Shown: positions 8,545-17,063 of the stretch, piece after piece
How the letters are laid out: each line of letters opens with the position of its first letter
Numbering within the stretch: position 1 is the first letter of the stretch
Assembly (NCBI RefSeq): GCF_027920745.1
Contig: NZ_JAQIBB010000046.1
Location: forward strand, 1 to 64,000
Reading direction: 5' to 3'
DNA length: 64,000 nucleotides
From: Gallibacterium faecale
Lineage (GTDB): Bacteria; Pseudomonadota; Gammaproteobacteria; Enterobacterales; Pasteurellaceae
The notes under the pieces: model-generated
Databases searched by the model: none
What the model saw: only the letters and a program-made list of their open reading frames with translations
Told to the model about the DNA's origin: nothing
Made by a program: the position numbers and the translations under genes

Positions 8545-9330
8545 ATGTTTATTGTTGATTCACACTGTCATTTAGATGCATTGGATTATGAAAAATTACA
8601 TAAAAATGTTGATGATGTTTTAGAAAAAGCGAAACAGCGAGATGTGAAACATTGCCTTGCGATTGGTGTGGGAATTTCTCGTTTTCATCAATTACAGCAG
8701 ATGTTAGGGCAACGCAGTGACATTTCATTTTCGTGTGGGCTACATCCATTAGATATTGACGATGAAGTATTTGATGCGGAAAAATTAAAAGAGATCATTG
8801 CGTTACCAGATGTAGTTGCCGTAGGAGAAATCGGTTTAGATTATTATTACAGTGCAGAAAATAAACTTGAACAGCAAGCTTGTTTTGCAGCACAAATTGA
8901 TATTGCTAACCAATTTAATAAACCCGTGATTATTCATACACGATCCGCAGGTGAAGATACACTTAGTCTATTAAAAGAATATCATGCAGAACATTGTGGT
9001 GGCGTAATTCACTGTTTTACTGAAAACCAATGGTTTGCGGATCAAGCTTTAGATCTCGGATTTTATATTTCGGTGTCAGGGATTATTACATTTAAAAATG
9101 CAGAAGATATTCGAGAAGTGATTCGCCGTGTACCTCTTGATCGGCTCTTAGTGGAAACGGATTCGCCTTATTTAGCACCTGTTCCTTATCGTGGAAAACA
9201 GAATCAGCCAGCTTATGTAAGAGAAGTTTGTGAATATGTAGCCACTTTGAAAGGCGTTTCCACAGAAGCATTGGCAGAGATCACAACAAACAACTTTAGT
9301 CAGTTATTTGGCGTTAATTTGTCACAATAA
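8545..9330 (+). CDS. TatD-family metal-dependent hydrolase (YcfH type)
   Basis: 262 residues from the ATG at 8545, preceded by GGTTAGAGAG. Metal-ligand motifs of the TatD TIM barrel are in place: DSHCHLD (residues 5-11), GEIGLDYYY, PVIIHTRSA, GVIHCFTE and VETDSPYLAP. The order mltG-tmk-holB-tatD is conserved in gammaproteobacteria, which points to the YcfH member. Proposed activities of the family are 3'-5' DNase or D-aminoacyl-tRNA deacylase-like; the precise substrate is not readable here. Confidence 0.88.
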   Translation: MFIVDSHCHLDALDYEKLHKNVDDVLEKAKQRDVKHCLAIGVGISRFHQLQQMLGQRSDISFSCGLHPLDIDDEVFDAEKLKEIIALPDVVAVGEIGLDYYYSAENKLEQQACFAAQIDIANQFNKPVIIHTRSAGEDTLSLLKEYHAEHCGGVIHCFTENQWFADQALDLGFYISVSGIITFKNAEDIREVIRRVPLDRLLVETDSPYLAPVPYRGKQNQPAYVREVCEYVATLKGVSTEALAEITTNNFSQLFGVNLSQ

Positions 9331-9376
9331 TATGCTAGGATAAATAACAGTTATTGATATAAAAGGGGAAATAACT

Positions 9377-9919
9377 ATGGCACAGCACTCTAAAGTACGC
9401 CGTTTTTTTATGTGGTTTTTCATTACTGTTGCATTAGTTGTACATCTTATTTTAGCCGCAGGAGTGAATTACACTTTTCCAAGCTATGCGATTAAACAAA
9501 TCACAGGTGTTGAAGTAAAACGGGTAGATAAAGATGGCCCAATTACCAAGTCAAATCCTGCTGATGGCCCAACCAGAGATGTTTATTATATTTATACTCA
9601 AGAACCACAAACTGAGAAAGTGATGGTTTATCGCAATGAAGATACGCGTTGGGGATTTCCATTTTATTTCAAATTTGATTCCGCAAATATTCAAGCCAAA
9701 GCACAAGCGCTAGCCAGTGAAAAAGCGTTAGTACAAGTAAAGTATTATGGTTGGCGGATTACGATGTTTGATGAATTTAGTAATGTGGTTTCATTGAAAG
9801 AAGTCACCGCAGAAGATACCGCATCACACCCAATCGTCAGTTATATTTTGTATATTGTCTTACTTTTGACATTATTTTTATCAATTCAATTTATTCGTGG
9901 TTGGTTTGATAGTGAGTAA
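9377..9919 (+). CDS. DUF1523 family inner-membrane protein
   Basis: 180 residues, ATG behind AAAAGGGGAAA. A membrane segment near residues 10-30 and another near 150-172 enclose a periplasmic domain with NEDTRWGFPFYFKFDSANIQ split over the centre, which I recognise as DUF1523. The function of the family is unknown. It lies 10 bases upstream of the SIMPL-domain gene, suggesting a joint envelope role. No catalytic motif is visible. Confidence 0.8.
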   Translation: MAQHSKVRRFFMWFFITVALVVHLILAAGVNYTFPSYAIKQITGVEVKRVDKDGPITKSNPADGPTRDVYYIYTQEPQTEKVMVYRNEDTRWGFPFYFKFDSANIQAKAQALASEKALVQVKYYGWRITMFDEFSNVVSLKEVTAEDTASHPIVSYILYIVLLLTLFLSIQFIRGWFDSE

Positions 9920-9929
9920 ATAGGGCGTA

Positions 9930-10673
9930 ATGAAAAATATGAACAAGAGAGCATTATTAGGGCGAATTTGTTTTGTAGTTGGGATGTTTTTTATTGGGCA
10001 AATTCAAGCCGATAATAGTGTATCAACTCAGCTAGATAATTTAAGTAAAGTCAGTTATCAAGTCACAACAGAATCAGTAGTTAAAGAAGATAGGGTTCAA
10101 GTTGTATTAAATACTCAAATTCGGACAAATAAATTGACTAAAAAGGCAAGACAAGCGCTTGAACAACGTATTGATGATCTGATACCTCAGCTAGCGAAAC
10201 ATTATCCTGCTTTAAGAGTAGTAGGAAATCAACGCAATAGCTATGCAAATTATAGTAATGAGGGTAAGGTGGTTGGTTGGACATTAGAGGCAAGTCTGAC
10301 ATTAGAGAGCGGTGATTTTGCTGAAGTGGCTATCTTTATTTCTGAATTACCTAATGATTTTAGCGTGCAAAATACAAATTTCTTTGTTTCTACGGAAATG
10401 CGAAAACAGCAAGAAGCAGAGATGGTAAAAACGTTATTGGCTTTGGCACAACAGCAAGCAGAAGTCATTAAAACGGAATTGCACCGTGAGCGGTATCATA
10501 TTATCAATATTAATTTGAATAATTCAGGGTATATGGCGACTCGAGCGATGCCTATGCGTTTAGCAAAAACAGCGGTAGCTGAACAAGCTGCTAATGATGG
10601 TTTAAGTTTTACACCAGGGGAAACCCGATTAATGATGAGTGCGGATGTTGTGATTTCACTATCCGAAAAATAG
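9930..10673 (+). CDS. SIMPL-domain (DUF541) exported protein
   Basis: 247 residues with an N-terminal signal peptide (hydrophobic core at about 10-25, cleavage near IQADNSV). The rest fits the SIMPL/DUF541 fold seen in oxidative-stress defence protein YggE and signalling-associated proteins. Characteristic features are paired strands followed by a helix rich in Ala/Gln (LLALAQQQAEVIKTEL) and a C-terminal VSISLSEK-like strand. It is periplasmic and probably co-transcribed with the DUF1523 gene. Exact function unknown. Confidence 0.8.
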   Translation: MKNMNKRALLGRICFVVGMFFIGQIQADNSVSTQLDNLSKVSYQVTTESVVKEDRVQVVLNTQIRTNKLTKKARQALEQRIDDLIPQLAKHYPALRVVGNQRNSYANYSNEGKVVGWTLEASLTLESGDFAEVAIFISELPNDFSVQNTNFFVSTEMRKQQEAEMVKTLLALAQQQAEVIKTELHRERYHIININLNNSGYMATRAMPMRLAKTAVAEQAANDGLSFTPGETRLMMSADVVISLSEK

Positions 10674-10722
10674 AAATTCCGTTACAATTTTATTCTTATT
10701 CCTACAATTATTGGAGAAATTA

Positions 10723-11298
10723 ATGAAAGTTGCAAAAAATCATGTAGTAGGCATTGCTTATCAAGTTCGTACAGAAGATGGCGTTTTAGTTGATGAAGCA
10801 CCAGCGAATCAACCACTAGAATATCTACAAGGTCATAATAACTTGGTGATTGGTTTAGAAAATGCCTTAGAAGGTAAAGAAGTTGGTGAAAAATTTGATG
10901 TTAAGGTAGCGCCAGAAGAAGCGTATGGTGTTTATAACGAGAATTTAGTGCAACGTGTGCCAAAAGATGTTTTTGTTGGTGTTGATGAATTAAAAGAAGG
11001 TATGCGTTTTATTGCGGATACTGATCATGGTCCATTACCAGTTGTGATTACTGAAGTAACAGATAATGATGTAGTTGTAGATGGTAACCATATGTTAGCG
11101 GGCCAATCATTACTTTTCACGGTAGAAGTCGTATCTGTACGTGAAGCAACAGCAGAAGAAATTGCGCATGGCCATTTACATCAACATGGTGAAGGTTGTT
11201 GTGGTGGACATGATCATCACCACGATGATGAAGAAGGAGGCTGCTGTGGCGGTGGTCATGGTGGTTGCGGTTGTGGTGAACATCACCATCATCACTAA
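10723..11298 (+). CDS. slyD: FKBP-type peptidyl-prolyl isomerase with metal-binding tail
   Basis: 191 residues from ATG 10723, 7 bases after TTGGAGA. The FKBP domain (about 1-70 and 125-145) encloses the IF chaperone insert (about 75-120). The last 45 residues are a His/Cys/Gly tail with CCGGHDHHHDD and a final HHHHH, the nickel/zinc-binding region of SlyD used in hydrogenase maturation and metal homeostasis. It is a single gene ended by a strong bidirectional hairpin. Confidence 0.95.
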   Translation: MKVAKNHVVGIAYQVRTEDGVLVDEAPANQPLEYLQGHNNLVIGLENALEGKEVGEKFDVKVAPEEAYGVYNENLVQRVPKDVFVGVDELKEGMRFIADTDHGPLPVVITEVTDNDVVVDGNHMLAGQSLLFTVEVVSVREATAEEIAHGHLHQHGEGCCGGHDHHHDDEEGGCCGGGHGGCGCGEHHHHH

Positions 11299-11315
11299 TA
11301 GCAAAATTTCCACAG

Positions 11316-11342
11316 AAAAGGGGCGGATATCCGCCCTTTTTT
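11316..11342. terminator. Bidirectional terminator between slyD and ugpC
   Basis: GGGCGGATATCCGCCC (11321-11336) is a perfect palindrome with an A-run on its left and six T on its right, so it can end slyD from the left and ugpC from the right. Confidence 0.85.
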
Positions 11343-11346
11343 ATGT

Positions 11347-12465
11347 TTATAACAGTTGTGGTGTAACATTCAATTCGCTACTTTGATCAAATAAATACAG
11401 TGCGTCATGTTTGAATTGAGCAAAAGCATGTGATTCACTTTGAATTTCTTTATTACGGCTTAAGACAAGCATTTTTTGATTACCAACAAGGCAGTGAGCG
11501 ATAAAGTGTGGACCTAAATCTTCAATAGCTTCTACCCAAATAGGAATTTGCAAAGGATGATTTGGAGTAGGATGATTGCTTAATGTAATACTTTCTGGTC
11601 GAACGCCAAGGAAAATCCGTTTATATGCGTTGTGCTGTTTATACGTATTTTCACTGTAATATTGTTCTAGATGAAATTGGGTCGTAATATCTGCATCTTC
11701 AGCTAGGGATAATTGGTGACCATGAATATTGGCTTGTAAAATATTCATAGCAGGTGATCCCATAAAAGTGGCTACAAAGAGATTTCGAGGTTGGTTGTAA
11801 ATTTCATCTGGCGTACCGATTTGTTCAATCTTCCCTGCATTAATAATGACAATTTTATCTGCCATGGTCATGGCTTCTACTTGATCGTGAGTTACATAAA
11901 TTGATGTGGTTTTTAAACGACGCTGTAATGCTTTTATTTCCATTCGCATAATATTACGTAATTTTGCATCAAGGTTTGAGAGTGGTTCATCAAAGAGAAA
12001 TAATTTTGGTTCACGTACAATGGCTCGTCCCATTGCGACACGCTGACGCTGACCACCAGAAAGTTCATGTGGTTTACTGTTAAGATATTCAGTAAGTTGC
12101 AGCATTTCAGCAGCAGTATTGACTCGCTTTTCAATTTCCTCTTTTGAAACCTTACGGTTGATTAGACCATAAGCGAGATTGTTATACACGGTCATATGTG
12201 GATAAAGTGCATAATTTTGAAATACCATTGCAATATTTCTATCAGCAGGCTCAACATCATTAATACGTATGTTATCTAATAGAATATCGCCTTCACTGAC
12301 AGTTTCTAAACCAGCGATCATACGTAATAAAGTGGATTTACCACAACCAGAAGGGCCAACAAATACCACAAACTCTCCAGAGTTAATTTCAACATTGGCA
12401 TCATTAATTGCTTTTTTGCCATTAGAATAGATTTTAGAAACCTGATTGATATGTAAACTAGACAT
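11347..12465 (-). CDS. ugpC: sn-glycerol-3-phosphate ABC transporter ATPase UgpC
   Basis: 372 residues, a little longer than E. coli UgpC (356). Walker A is GPSGCGKST (residues 37-45), the signature LSGGQRQRVAMGRA, and Walker B LFLFDEPLSNLD. The C-terminal third is the TOBE/MalK-type regulatory domain with the conserved FLGVRPESI tract. It energises UgpAE in the inner membrane. It is the last gene of ugpB-A-E-C on the minus strand, 12 bases after ugpE. MalK-type ATPases look alike; the assignment rests on the operon. Confidence 0.9.
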   Translation of the reverse strand: MSSLHINQVSKIYSNGKKAINDANVEINSGEFVVFVGPSGCGKSTLLRMIAGLETVSEGDILLDNIRINDVEPADRNIAMVFQNYALYPHMTVYNNLAYGLINRKVSKEEIEKRVNTAAEMLQLTEYLNSKPHELSGGQRQRVAMGRAIVREPKLFLFDEPLSNLDAKLRNIMRMEIKALQRRLKTTSIYVTHDQVEAMTMADKIVIINAGKIEQIGTPDEIYNQPRNLFVATFMGSPAMNILQANIHGHQLSLAEDADITTQFHLEQYYSENTYKQHNAYKRIFLGVRPESITLSNHPTPNHPLQIPIWVEAIEDLGPHFIAHCLVGNQKMLVLSRNKEIQSESHAFAQFKHDALYLFDQSSELNVTPQLL

Positions 12466-12477
12466 AAAATTCTCTCT

Positions 12478-13335
12478 CTATTTTTCTGTTTGAATAAGGC
12501 ATTTGATAAACCACTTTTGAAATATAATCACAACCAAGACAGGTGGAATAACGGAAATTACGGCGAGAGCAAAGATTTGATCATAGTCAGGGATACGCCC
12601 TTCATATAAAGCACTAATAATATCTTTGATGCCTAATAATAGTGTTTTAAAGCTTTCATCCGTAGTCATTAGAATTGGCCATAAATATTGATTCCAACCT
12701 ACAACAAACATAATGATAAAAATTGCTGCAATCATTGTTTTTGATAAAGGGAATAAAATATCTATGAAAAAACGGAATGGGCCAGCATTATCTAGACGCG
12801 CTGCTTCAATTAATTCTTCTGGAATTGATTTGAAGAATTGGCGAAAGAAAAATGTTGCTGTGGCAGATGCGATTAAGGGGAGGATTAGTCCAGTATAAGT
12901 ATTAACCATACCTAATTTAGCCACAATTTCATAAGAAGGAATAATCCGTACTTCTAAAGGCATCAAGAGTGAACTAAACACAATCCAAAAAATAAGATTA
13001 CCAAAGGGGAAACGGAAATAGACAATTGCATAGGCTGCAGTCATAGAGATGATAATTTTACCAATCGCAAATCCTAATCCTAAAATCATTGAATTTTTTA
13101 GTAATAACATACCGTGTACAAGGGCAGTACCGGCCTGAGGGTCAGAGTCAGTATGACCAAATAAGATAGTTTTATAAGCTGCAAATCCTTGATCACCAAA
13201 CCAGAATTGTAATCCATTGCGAGCGATTTCCTCGGTGCTATGTGTTGAGGAAGTAAAAATGAGCCATAATGGCAACATCAAAAATAGCACACCAACAATT
13301 AAAATAATGTGATCGATAACTTTATTCAATTTCAT
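12478..13335 (-). CDS. ugpE: sn-glycerol-3-phosphate ABC transporter permease UgpE
   Basis: 285 residues, about six membrane segments. It carries the EAA coupling loop (EELIEAARLDNAGPFRFF) before the last segments, as in MalG/UgpE-type permeases. It pairs with UgpA to form the channel. The start lies 9 bases after the ugpA stop, behind AAGGATC. Length matches E. coli UgpE (281). Confidence 0.9.
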   Translation of the reverse strand: MKLNKVIDHIILIVGVLFLMLPLWLIFTSSTHSTEEIARNGLQFWFGDQGFAAYKTILFGHTDSDPQAGTALVHGMLLLKNSMILGLGFAIGKIIISMTAAYAIVYFRFPFGNLIFWIVFSSLLMPLEVRIIPSYEIVAKLGMVNTYTGLILPLIASATATFFFRQFFKSIPEELIEAARLDNAGPFRFFIDILFPLSKTMIAAIFIIMFVVGWNQYLWPILMTTDESFKTLLLGIKDIISALYEGRIPDYDQIFALAVISVIPPVLVVIIFQKWFIKCLIQTEK

Positions 13336-13344
13336 AATAGATCC

Positions 13345-14208
13345 TTAATAGTGAATTTTTTTCTCAATGTATTTAAATTGAATAACTGTTAGCAGAATGA
13401 CAAATAACATCAAAATGACGGATTGAGCAGAACTACCACCCAAATCAACACCTACAAAACCATCTTGATAAACTTTATAAACAAGCGTGGTCGTTGCCCC
13501 ACCAGGTCGTCCTCGAGTTAGCGTATCGATAATGCCGAATGTGTCGAAAAAAGCGTAAGTGATATTAATAATAAGAAGAAAGAAGGTTGTTGGCGCTAAT
13601 AATGGAAAAGTAATAGACCAAAAACGTTTGGTGTTACTGCGACAATCAATAGTTGCTGCTTCTTGAATAGATTTTGGAATACTCTGTAATCCAGCTAAGA
13701 AGTAAACAAAATTGACACTTAGTTGTTTCCATACTGAAACCAAAACTACGGCAAAACCAGCATCAAATGGATCTATCTTATGATCGAATTCCCAAAAGAA
13801 ATTGAGTAAATGGTAAAGAGGACCAACATGATAATCCAGTAGAAATACACCAATCATTCCAGCAACAGCCGGGGCAACAGCATAAGGCCAAATAATGAGA
13901 ATTTTATAAACCTTTTGCCCTTTGATTACTTTATCTGCCTTTACTGCAAGTAACAGCGCAATAGCAAGAGAGAAAAAAGTGACTAATACAGAAAAAATTA
14001 AGGTAAATTGAATGGATTGTAGGTAAAAATTATTGTGAAAAATATCAAAGTAATTTTGTAATCCAACAAAAGTAGAACCAAGTCCAAACGGATCTTCCAT
14101 AAAAAAACTGATACGAATTGATTCCCAAGCAGGCCAAACAAAGAAAATCAAGATGATTAACAGTTGTGGGGCAATGAATAAATAGGGAATGGGAGAATGT
14201 TTAAACAC
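13345..14208 (-). CDS. ugpA: sn-glycerol-3-phosphate ABC transporter permease UgpA
   Basis: 287 residues (E. coli UgpA 295), six membrane segments. The EAA loop reads SIQEAATIDCRSNTKRFW. The C-terminal part contains the RGRPGGATTTLVYKVYQDGF tract seen in MalF-like sugar-phosphate permeases. It is separated from ugpB by a terminator-like hairpin at 14241-14269, so its expression is probably lower than that of the binding protein. Confidence 0.9.
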   Translation of the reverse strand: MFKHSPIPYLFIAPQLLIILIFFVWPAWESIRISFFMEDPFGLGSTFVGLQNYFDIFHNNFYLQSIQFTLIFSVLVTFFSLAIALLLAVKADKVIKGQKVYKILIIWPYAVAPAVAGMIGVFLLDYHVGPLYHLLNFFWEFDHKIDPFDAGFAVVLVSVWKQLSVNFVYFLAGLQSIPKSIQEAATIDCRSNTKRFWSITFPLLAPTTFFLLIINITYAFFDTFGIIDTLTRGRPGGATTTLVYKVYQDGFVGVDLGGSSAQSVILMLFVILLTVIQFKYIEKKIHY

Positions 14209-14240
14209 ATTTTTTTCATTTTTATTATCCGCCAGTAATG

Positions 14241-14269
14241 AAAAAGCCCTTAACCTAGAGCGGTTAAGG
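14241..14269 (-). terminator. Intercistronic attenuator hairpin ugpB/ugpA
   Basis: On the minus strand CCTTAACC, a 6-nt loop and GGTTAAGG are followed by GCTTTTT. It lies between the ugpB stop and the ugpA start and fits a partial terminator that keeps binding-protein mRNA in excess over permease mRNA. Confidence 0.7.
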
Positions 14270-14280
14270 ACAAAAGTAGA

Positions 14281-15582
14281 TTATTGTTCAACTGTTTGTG
14301 CAAAACGAGCGAGTAGCTTATCACTTTCTACTTGAATCGTTTTTAATGCATCTTCTGGAGATTTACTACCATCAAAGATTTTGTCAAATTCACGATTCAT
14401 CACAACTCGAATTTGTGGGTAGTAACCTAAACGATAGCCTTTAGTCCATTCACCACTAGGTAGATCAAGTTGTAATACGCCAGTTTCTGCTGCAGGTTCT
14501 TTTTGATAGTAACCTTCAGCTTTTACTTTTTCATAGGCTGCGTGTGTAACAGGGACGTAACCAGTTTCTTTATGCCAGAATGCTTGCACGTCAGGGGTTG
14601 AGAGATAATTGAAAAATTGAGCGGTACATTGGTTTTCTGGTTTTGGGTGATTAGACATCGCAAATAATGCTGCTCCACCAACGAATGTATTGTATTCTTT
14701 ACCTTTATTCAAACTATCCCAGTAAGGTAAGAAAGCAGTAGCAAATTTAAATTTTACTTTTTGCTTGATACCACCAAATGATCCAGAGGAACCTAACCAT
14801 AACACAACATCCCCTTTTTCAAATGCATCCTGATTTGGTCCTCAATCAGAACCATAATAATTAAAATAACCTTTATCTTTCCATTCTTTTAACTTTTTAA
14901 ACATCATTACCATATCTGGATTGTTATAGTAAATTTGTTTTGCAGCGCCATCATAACCATTATTTTGATCAGCAAGCTGTAAGTTATGATGTGACATAAA
15001 ATTTTCAGCAAAGATCCAAGGTGTATGTGATTCAGATAATGCTGTATAGCCAGCATCTTTTAATTTTTTCGCTACAACCTCAAATTCTTCCCATGTTTTT
15101 GGCGCTTTAACGCCGACTTTATCGAGAATTTCTTGATTGTAATAAAGAACTGGTGTTGAAGAGTTAAATGGCATACCAATCATTTTGCCTTTACTATCAG
15201 CATAGAAATTACGCACTCCAGCAATATAGTCATTCTTATCAAATGTGACATTATTTTGTTGCATTAGATCTTCTACGCCCACTACAACCCCTTTGGCATT
15301 AATGATCGTGGCAGAACCAGCATCATGTACTTGGATAATATTAGGAGATTTTTTAGCTCGGAAAGCAGCAATACTAGCGGTAAGTAATTCTTCGTATGAG
15401 CCTTTATAAGCAGGATTTAGCTTACATTGATTTTGGGATGCATTAAAATCATTAGCGATTTTATTTACAGTTTCACCAAGTTGCCCACCCATAGCGTGCC
15501 ACCAAGTGATTTCAGTCGTTGCATTGGCATTAGCAACTAAAGTTGCACCTAACGTTAAATAAAGCCACTTCTTTGATAACAT
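14281..15582 (-). pseudogene. ugpB: UgpB, glycerol-3-phosphate-binding protein, interrupted by in-frame TGA
   Basis: The frame starts at 15582 with a signal peptide (cleavage near ANANATTEI) and reads 246 residues to a TGA at 14844-14842, then continues in the same frame for 186 residues to TAA. Without the TGA the product would be about 433 residues, normal for UgpB (438 in E. coli). Both halves are well conserved: EITWWHAMGG at the N-terminus, and GDVVLWLGSSGSFGG and VGGAALFAMSN after the stop. Nothing else is damaged, so this is a very recent nonsense mutation, a sequencing error or a readthrough codon. The ribosome binding site AGAAGGAG is intact. In nature this periplasmic protein delivers glycerol-3-phosphate or glycerophosphodiesters to UgpAEC. 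Confidence 0.85.
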
Positions 15583-15630
15583 AAGTTTTCTCCTTCTGGA
15601 TAAGATGATAGGGTTGCTTTATTGTGGTGA

Positions 15631-15664
15631 AATGTAGCAAAGAATTGTGACAAATTAATGACAG
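15631..15664 (-). promoter_or_regulatory. Pho box and -10 of the ugp operon
   Basis: On the minus strand CTGTCATTAATTTGTCAC (15664-15647) matches the PhoB box consensus at 16 of 18 positions by my count. Exactly 10 bp further is TACATT (15636-15631) as a -10 element. That spacing is the standard one for PhoB-activated promoters that lack a good -35. Confidence 0.75.
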
Positions 15665-15679
15665 TTATAAATTATGTTG

Positions 15680-15713
15680 TTGTCATTAAGTCGTCATAAT
15701 AAATGCCTATAGT
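15680..15713 (+). promoter_or_regulatory. Pho box and -10 of glpQ-like gene
   Basis: On the plus strand TTGTCATTAAGTCGTCAT (15680-15697) matches about 13 of 18 Pho-box positions with both GTCA half-sites intact. TATAGT (15708-15713) follows after 10 bp. It mirrors the box that faces ugpB, with 15 bp between the two boxes. Confidence 0.65.
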
Positions 15714-15745
15714 TAGGATGAAAAGAACAGAAAAAGGGGGCCTAA

Positions 15746-16738
15746 ATGACAAAACCATTAGTCATTGCGCACCGTGGCGCTTGTGGATATTTACCTGAAC
15801 ATACATTTGCAAGCAAAGCATTAGCGATTGGACAAGGTGCAGATTTCTTAGAATTAGATTTGGTAATGACAAAAGATGATCAATTGGTAGTTATACATGA
15901 TCATTTCTTAGATGGGATTAGTAATGTAGCTGATTATTTTCCTGATCGAGCGAGAGCAGATGGGCATTTTTATGTGATGGATTTTACTTTAGCGGAAATT
16001 CGTCAATTACAAATGACAGAGCCATTTATACAACATGCAGGACAACAACAAGCGATCTATCCGAATCGTTTTCCATTATGGGCGAGTCGTTTCTCTATTC
16101 ATACTTTTGAGGAAGAACTACAGTTTATCCGAGGATTAGAGAAAACTTTGTCATGTTCAATTGGTTTGTATGTTGAAATTAAAGCACCTTGGTTACATCA
16201 TCAAGCTAGGAAGGATATTAGTCTGGCAACATTAACATTATTAAAAAAGTATGGTTATTACCAACGTACAGAGAATATTATTGTTGAAACCTTTGATTAT
16301 CATGAGTTACTCAGAATTAAGTATCAATTATTGCCAATGTTAGGGGTAGAGTTGCCACTACACTTTTTAATTGCTTATACAGATTGGCAAGAAACACAAG
16401 AAAAGATAAGTGAAAATAAATGGCGAAATTATAGTTATGATTGGGTCTTTACTGAAGAAGGTATCAAAGAAATTGCAACACATTTTGATGGAATTAGTCC
16501 AGAATTTACGATGTTACTTGATGGACAGTTATCAAGGAAAGGTAATATTGTCCCAACGAAATTAGGTTATTGGGCAAAACAATATGGGTTAGGTGTCCAT
16601 ACTTATACTGTAAGAAAAGATAAATTACCTGAATATGCTAATAGTATGGAAGAGTTGTTAGAAGCGCTAATTAAGGCTGGGGCTAACGGTATTTTTACCG
16701 ATTTTCCTGATCTTGCAGTACAGTATTTTTCAACATAA
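15746..16738 (+). CDS. glpQ: Cytoplasmic GlpQ-like glycerophosphodiester phosphodiesterase
   Basis: 330 residues. GDPD motifs: IAHRGACGYLPEHT (about 7-20) with the catalytic HR, FLELDLVMTKDDQLVVIHDH with metal-ligand Glu/Asp and catalytic His, the GlpQ-specific insert DRARADGHFYV, and a C-terminal GANGIFTDFPD. It resembles GlpQ/protein D in length but starts directly at TKPLVIAHRG with a TAA codon just before the ATG, so no signal peptide or lipobox can be gained upstream. It should act in the cytoplasm on diesters imported by Ugp, the job that the shorter UgpQ does in E. coli. Symbol by homology; ugpQ would describe the role. Confidence 0.85.
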   Translation: MTKPLVIAHRGACGYLPEHTFASKALAIGQGADFLELDLVMTKDDQLVVIHDHFLDGISNVADYFPDRARADGHFYVMDFTLAEIRQLQMTEPFIQHAGQQQAIYPNRFPLWASRFSIHTFEEELQFIRGLEKTLSCSIGLYVEIKAPWLHHQARKDISLATLTLLKKYGYYQRTENIIVETFDYHELLRIKYQLLPMLGVELPLHFLIAYTDWQETQEKISENKWRNYSYDWVFTEEGIKEIATHFDGISPEFTMLLDGQLSRKGNIVPTKLGYWAKQYGLGVHTYTVRKDKLPEYANSMEELLEALIKAGANGIFTDFPDLAVQYFST

Positions 16739-16751
16739 CAAGCAAATTAAT

Positions 16752-17039
16752 TTATTTCAATAATTGAGCAATCACTTCAGGAATTTGTGTTGGCGCAGTA
16801 ATGAAGAGTTGTTTGTGGCGATTTAATTCACCTTTGCGTAACTCAATTTGGCTTTTAGCAACACGAAATTGTTTGCTGAGAAATTTAATCAGATGAACAT
16901 TAGCTTGTCCGTCAATAGGCGGAGCTGTGATGGTAACCTTAAGTTCATCACCATGTAAGCCAACAATTTGGTCTTTGCTGGCTTTAGGTTGCAAATAAAT
17001 ATTAAGTAATAATCCTTGTTCTGTTTGTTGTACCGGCAT
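16752..17039 (-). CDS. DUF167/YggU family protein
   Basis: 95 residues, the typical size of the family. KASKDQIVGLHGDELKVTITAPPIDGQAN is the diagnostic stretch (split here by my reading at residues 18-46), followed by LIKFLSKQFRV and a RHKQLFI strand. Function unknown. In E. coli yggU follows yggT; here a GNAT gene has come between the two. Confidence 0.88.
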   Translation of the reverse strand: MPVQQTEQGLLLNIYLQPKASKDQIVGLHGDELKVTITAPPIDGQANVHLIKFLSKQFRVAKSQIELRKGELNRHKQLFITAPTQIPEVIAQLLK

Positions 17040-17063
17040 AATGAAAAGAATATTTGTTGAATG

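Noticed and set aside
14842..14844. Selenocysteine at the ugpB TGA
   Set aside because: UgpB family has no selenocysteine members known to me, the position is not a redox site and I see no convincing SECIS hairpin just after the TGA.
15583..15745. CRP site in the ugp/glpQ divergent region
   Set aside because: No TGTGA-N6-TCACA match; the GTGAC stretches are fully explained by the Pho boxes.
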